Assembly (NCBI RefSeq): GCF_036541425.1
Contig: NZ_JAZHFT010000010.1
Location: forward strand, 62,001-126,000
Reading direction: 5' to 3'
Length of the DNA stretch: 64,000 bases
Source of the DNA: Consotaella aegiceratis
GTDB lineage: Bacteria > Pseudomonadota > Alphaproteobacteria > Rhizobiales > Rhizobiaceae
The translations under genes were made by a program, and so were the position numbers. The notes beneath the pieces were generated by a model, which ran no database searches, was not told the origin of the DNA, and worked only from the letters and a program-made list of their open reading frames with translations. Below, one piece after another: positions 63,144-64,000 of this stretch (position 1 is the stretch's first letter; the number at the start of each line of letters is the position of its first letter).

Positions 63144-64000
63144 TTAGGCGGTGGCCATCTTGAGCTTGCGCAGGGCCTCGGTGAGCACCGGGCCGCCGCC
63201 GACGCGCCGGCGCGCGTGAAAGCGCACCAGGCCCTTCGTGGCCACGGTGTAGGGATCGCGCAGGATGGAGAGCTGCACGCGATCGTAGATCCGATAGGCG
63301 CGGTCGAATGCCCCATAGAGGATCGGGAAGGCATCCGCCGCGATGTCCGGCATTTCCGGGTCCTCGATCACCGGGCGGCCGAGCAGTATCGAGGGCTGTC
63401 CCTGCTGATAGGCCGGCTGCCACAGATAGTTGCCGTCGTCGCCCTTGAGCGTGCGCACGATGCCGAGCGTCGTGCCGTTCATCAGCCACGATCCGGTGTT
63501 CCGGTATTGCGCCGGCAGGTCGTACATGAGCGTGATCAGGGAATCGGCCTGGATCACCGTCGCATGGCCGTTCAGATATTCCGGCAAGTCCGAGTTCATG
63601 ATGCCGAGCGGCTTTTTCACGCCGTCGCCGTTGACGAAGGCGGCGCTCTCCAATCGCCCGAACTCGGTCGAGAGTTCCGTCGAGACCTCGCTCTCGACGT
63701 TGACGGCGCTGTCTTCGAGCAGCCGCTGGGAGACGTCGACGTAGCAGGCCGCCTCGTGGACTGGGATTTCGAGCTGCCCATAGGTCTGCGTCGTCTCGGT
63801 GCGGTCTTCGTCCTCGCCCACCCAATGGGCGGTCGGGCGGCCGGTGAGCTTCGGCAGGATGACGGAACCCGACGAGGTCGAGCCCACGCGCACGGCCTGC
63901 CGGATCGGCGAGACCTCGACGAGGCCCTTGATCACCTCGGCCACGAACTCGGCCGGCGCCAGGTATCCTCCCTTCGTATCGTCGCCGACGATCAGCGCGC
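63144..64000 (-). CDS. Major capsid protein, HK97 fold (5' part beyond right edge)
   Basis: At least 285 residues are in the window. The frame stays open to the right edge: upstream of the GTG at 63944 it reads GGYLAPAEFVAEVIKGL, the usual start of the mature HK97 capsid after the delta domain. Further motifs are VGEDEDRTETTQTYGQLEIP, VSQRLLEDSAVNVESEVST, AFVNGDGVKKPLGI and the C-terminal VRFHARRRVGGG. The N-terminal scaffold part, protease and portal should lie to the right. Confidence 0.9.
   Translation of the reverse strand, partial: ALIVGDDTKGGYLAPAEFVAEVIKGLVEVSPIRQAVRVGSTSSGSVILPKLTGRPTAHWVGEDEDRTETTQTYGQLEIPVHEAACYVDVSQRLLEDSAVNVESEVSTELSTEFGRLESAAFVNGDGVKKPLGIMNSDLPEYLNGHATVIQADSLITLMYDLPAQYRNTGSWLMNGTTLGIVRTLKGDDGNYLWQPAYQQGQPSILLGRPVIEDPEMPDIAADAFPILYGAFDRAYRIYDRVQLSILRDPYTVATKGLVRFHARRRVGGGPVLTEALRKLKMATA

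Larger units (their letters stand above)
52743..64000. mobile_element. Prophage-like region beginning at tRNA-Met (right end outside window)
   Basis: From the tRNA-Met onward the gene content changes to accessory and phage genes. First come short or toxin-antitoxin-like genes on the plus strand, then a contiguous, tightly packed minus-strand virion module from the capsid (right edge) to the tape measure and beyond. The set of HK97-type capsid, gp6-like connector, head-closure, gp10-like, DUF3168, tail tube, terminase and tape measure marks a tailed phage with a siphovirus-like tail. No integrase, portal or protease is inside the window; they are expected to the right. Confidence 0.8.

Noticed and set aside
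54733..64000. Gene transfer agent instead of a prophage
   Set aside because: Order and content (terminase late in the module, HNH, zinc-array protein, toxin-antitoxin cargo, tRNA boundary) do not match the conserved alphaproteobacterial GTA cluster.

Overview
The window looks like a chromosomal segment of an alphaproteobacterium, most likely Hyphomicrobiales (Rhizobiales). The grounds are the high GC, the Rhizobiales-type DUF992 and DUF6456 proteins, the stand-alone DnaA-domain-IV protein, a Fur/Mur-like regulator without CxxC, the rhizobial bet/cho arrangement, and REP-type palindromes typical of this order. This is inferred from family knowledge; no database search was run.

Layout. (1) 1-2760: zinc uptake. 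znuA (cut by the left edge) diverges from znuC-znuB-zur, with a Zur-box-like palindrome beside znuA. (2) 2796-20653: mixed chromosomal genes: a ProC-like reductase, a secreted DUF992 protein, an anchored TPR-like protein, an isomerase/oxidoreductase pair (the isomerase frameshifted), a large coiled-coil envelope protein, a frameshifted Fur-like regulator, NAD synthetase, a Pat-like acyltransferase, a DnaA-like/DUF6456 pair, and an SDR with a divergent AraC regulator. (3) 20706-44794: one long cluster that should take choline-O-sulfate and choline to glycine. It holds betC/betB/betA with betI, the ChoXWV importer, a GbdR-like regulator, SoxBDAG, GbcAB, DgcAB and two ETF-like subunits. (4) 44789-52481: a LacI-controlled sugar ABC transporter followed by a sugar-phosphate isomerase-like protein and a Gfo/Idh/MocA oxidoreductase. 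(5) 52743-64000: an elongator tRNA-Met followed by a prophage-like region. It holds a MerR-DUF433/DUF5615 toxin-antitoxin-like pair and a minus-strand virion module: major capsid protein (cut by the right edge), connectors, tail tube, terminase, tape measure, and a protein with an array of zinc-finger-like motifs.

How the catabolic genes fit: BetC desulfates choline sulfate, BetA/BetB oxidise choline to glycine betaine, GbcAB removes the first methyl group, DgcAB with its ETF pair removes the second, and sarcosine oxidase SoxBDAG yields glycine plus a one-carbon unit. BetI probably senses choline at a perfect 9+2+9 palindrome before choX; the GlxA/GbdR-like regulator probably senses betaine or dimethylglycine.

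Most unusual points. Between gbcB and dgcA lies a symmetric 646-bp element: two 120-bp REP doublets, mutually inverted, bracket a single GIY-YIG nuclease gene whose stop codon is supplied by one REP. This is a candidate nuclease-REP system analogous to RAYT-REPIN. In the prophage, a 355-residue protein carries four CxxC...FCSxxC modules plus a half module, and the terminase genes sit between head-closure and tape-measure genes instead of at the head of the module.
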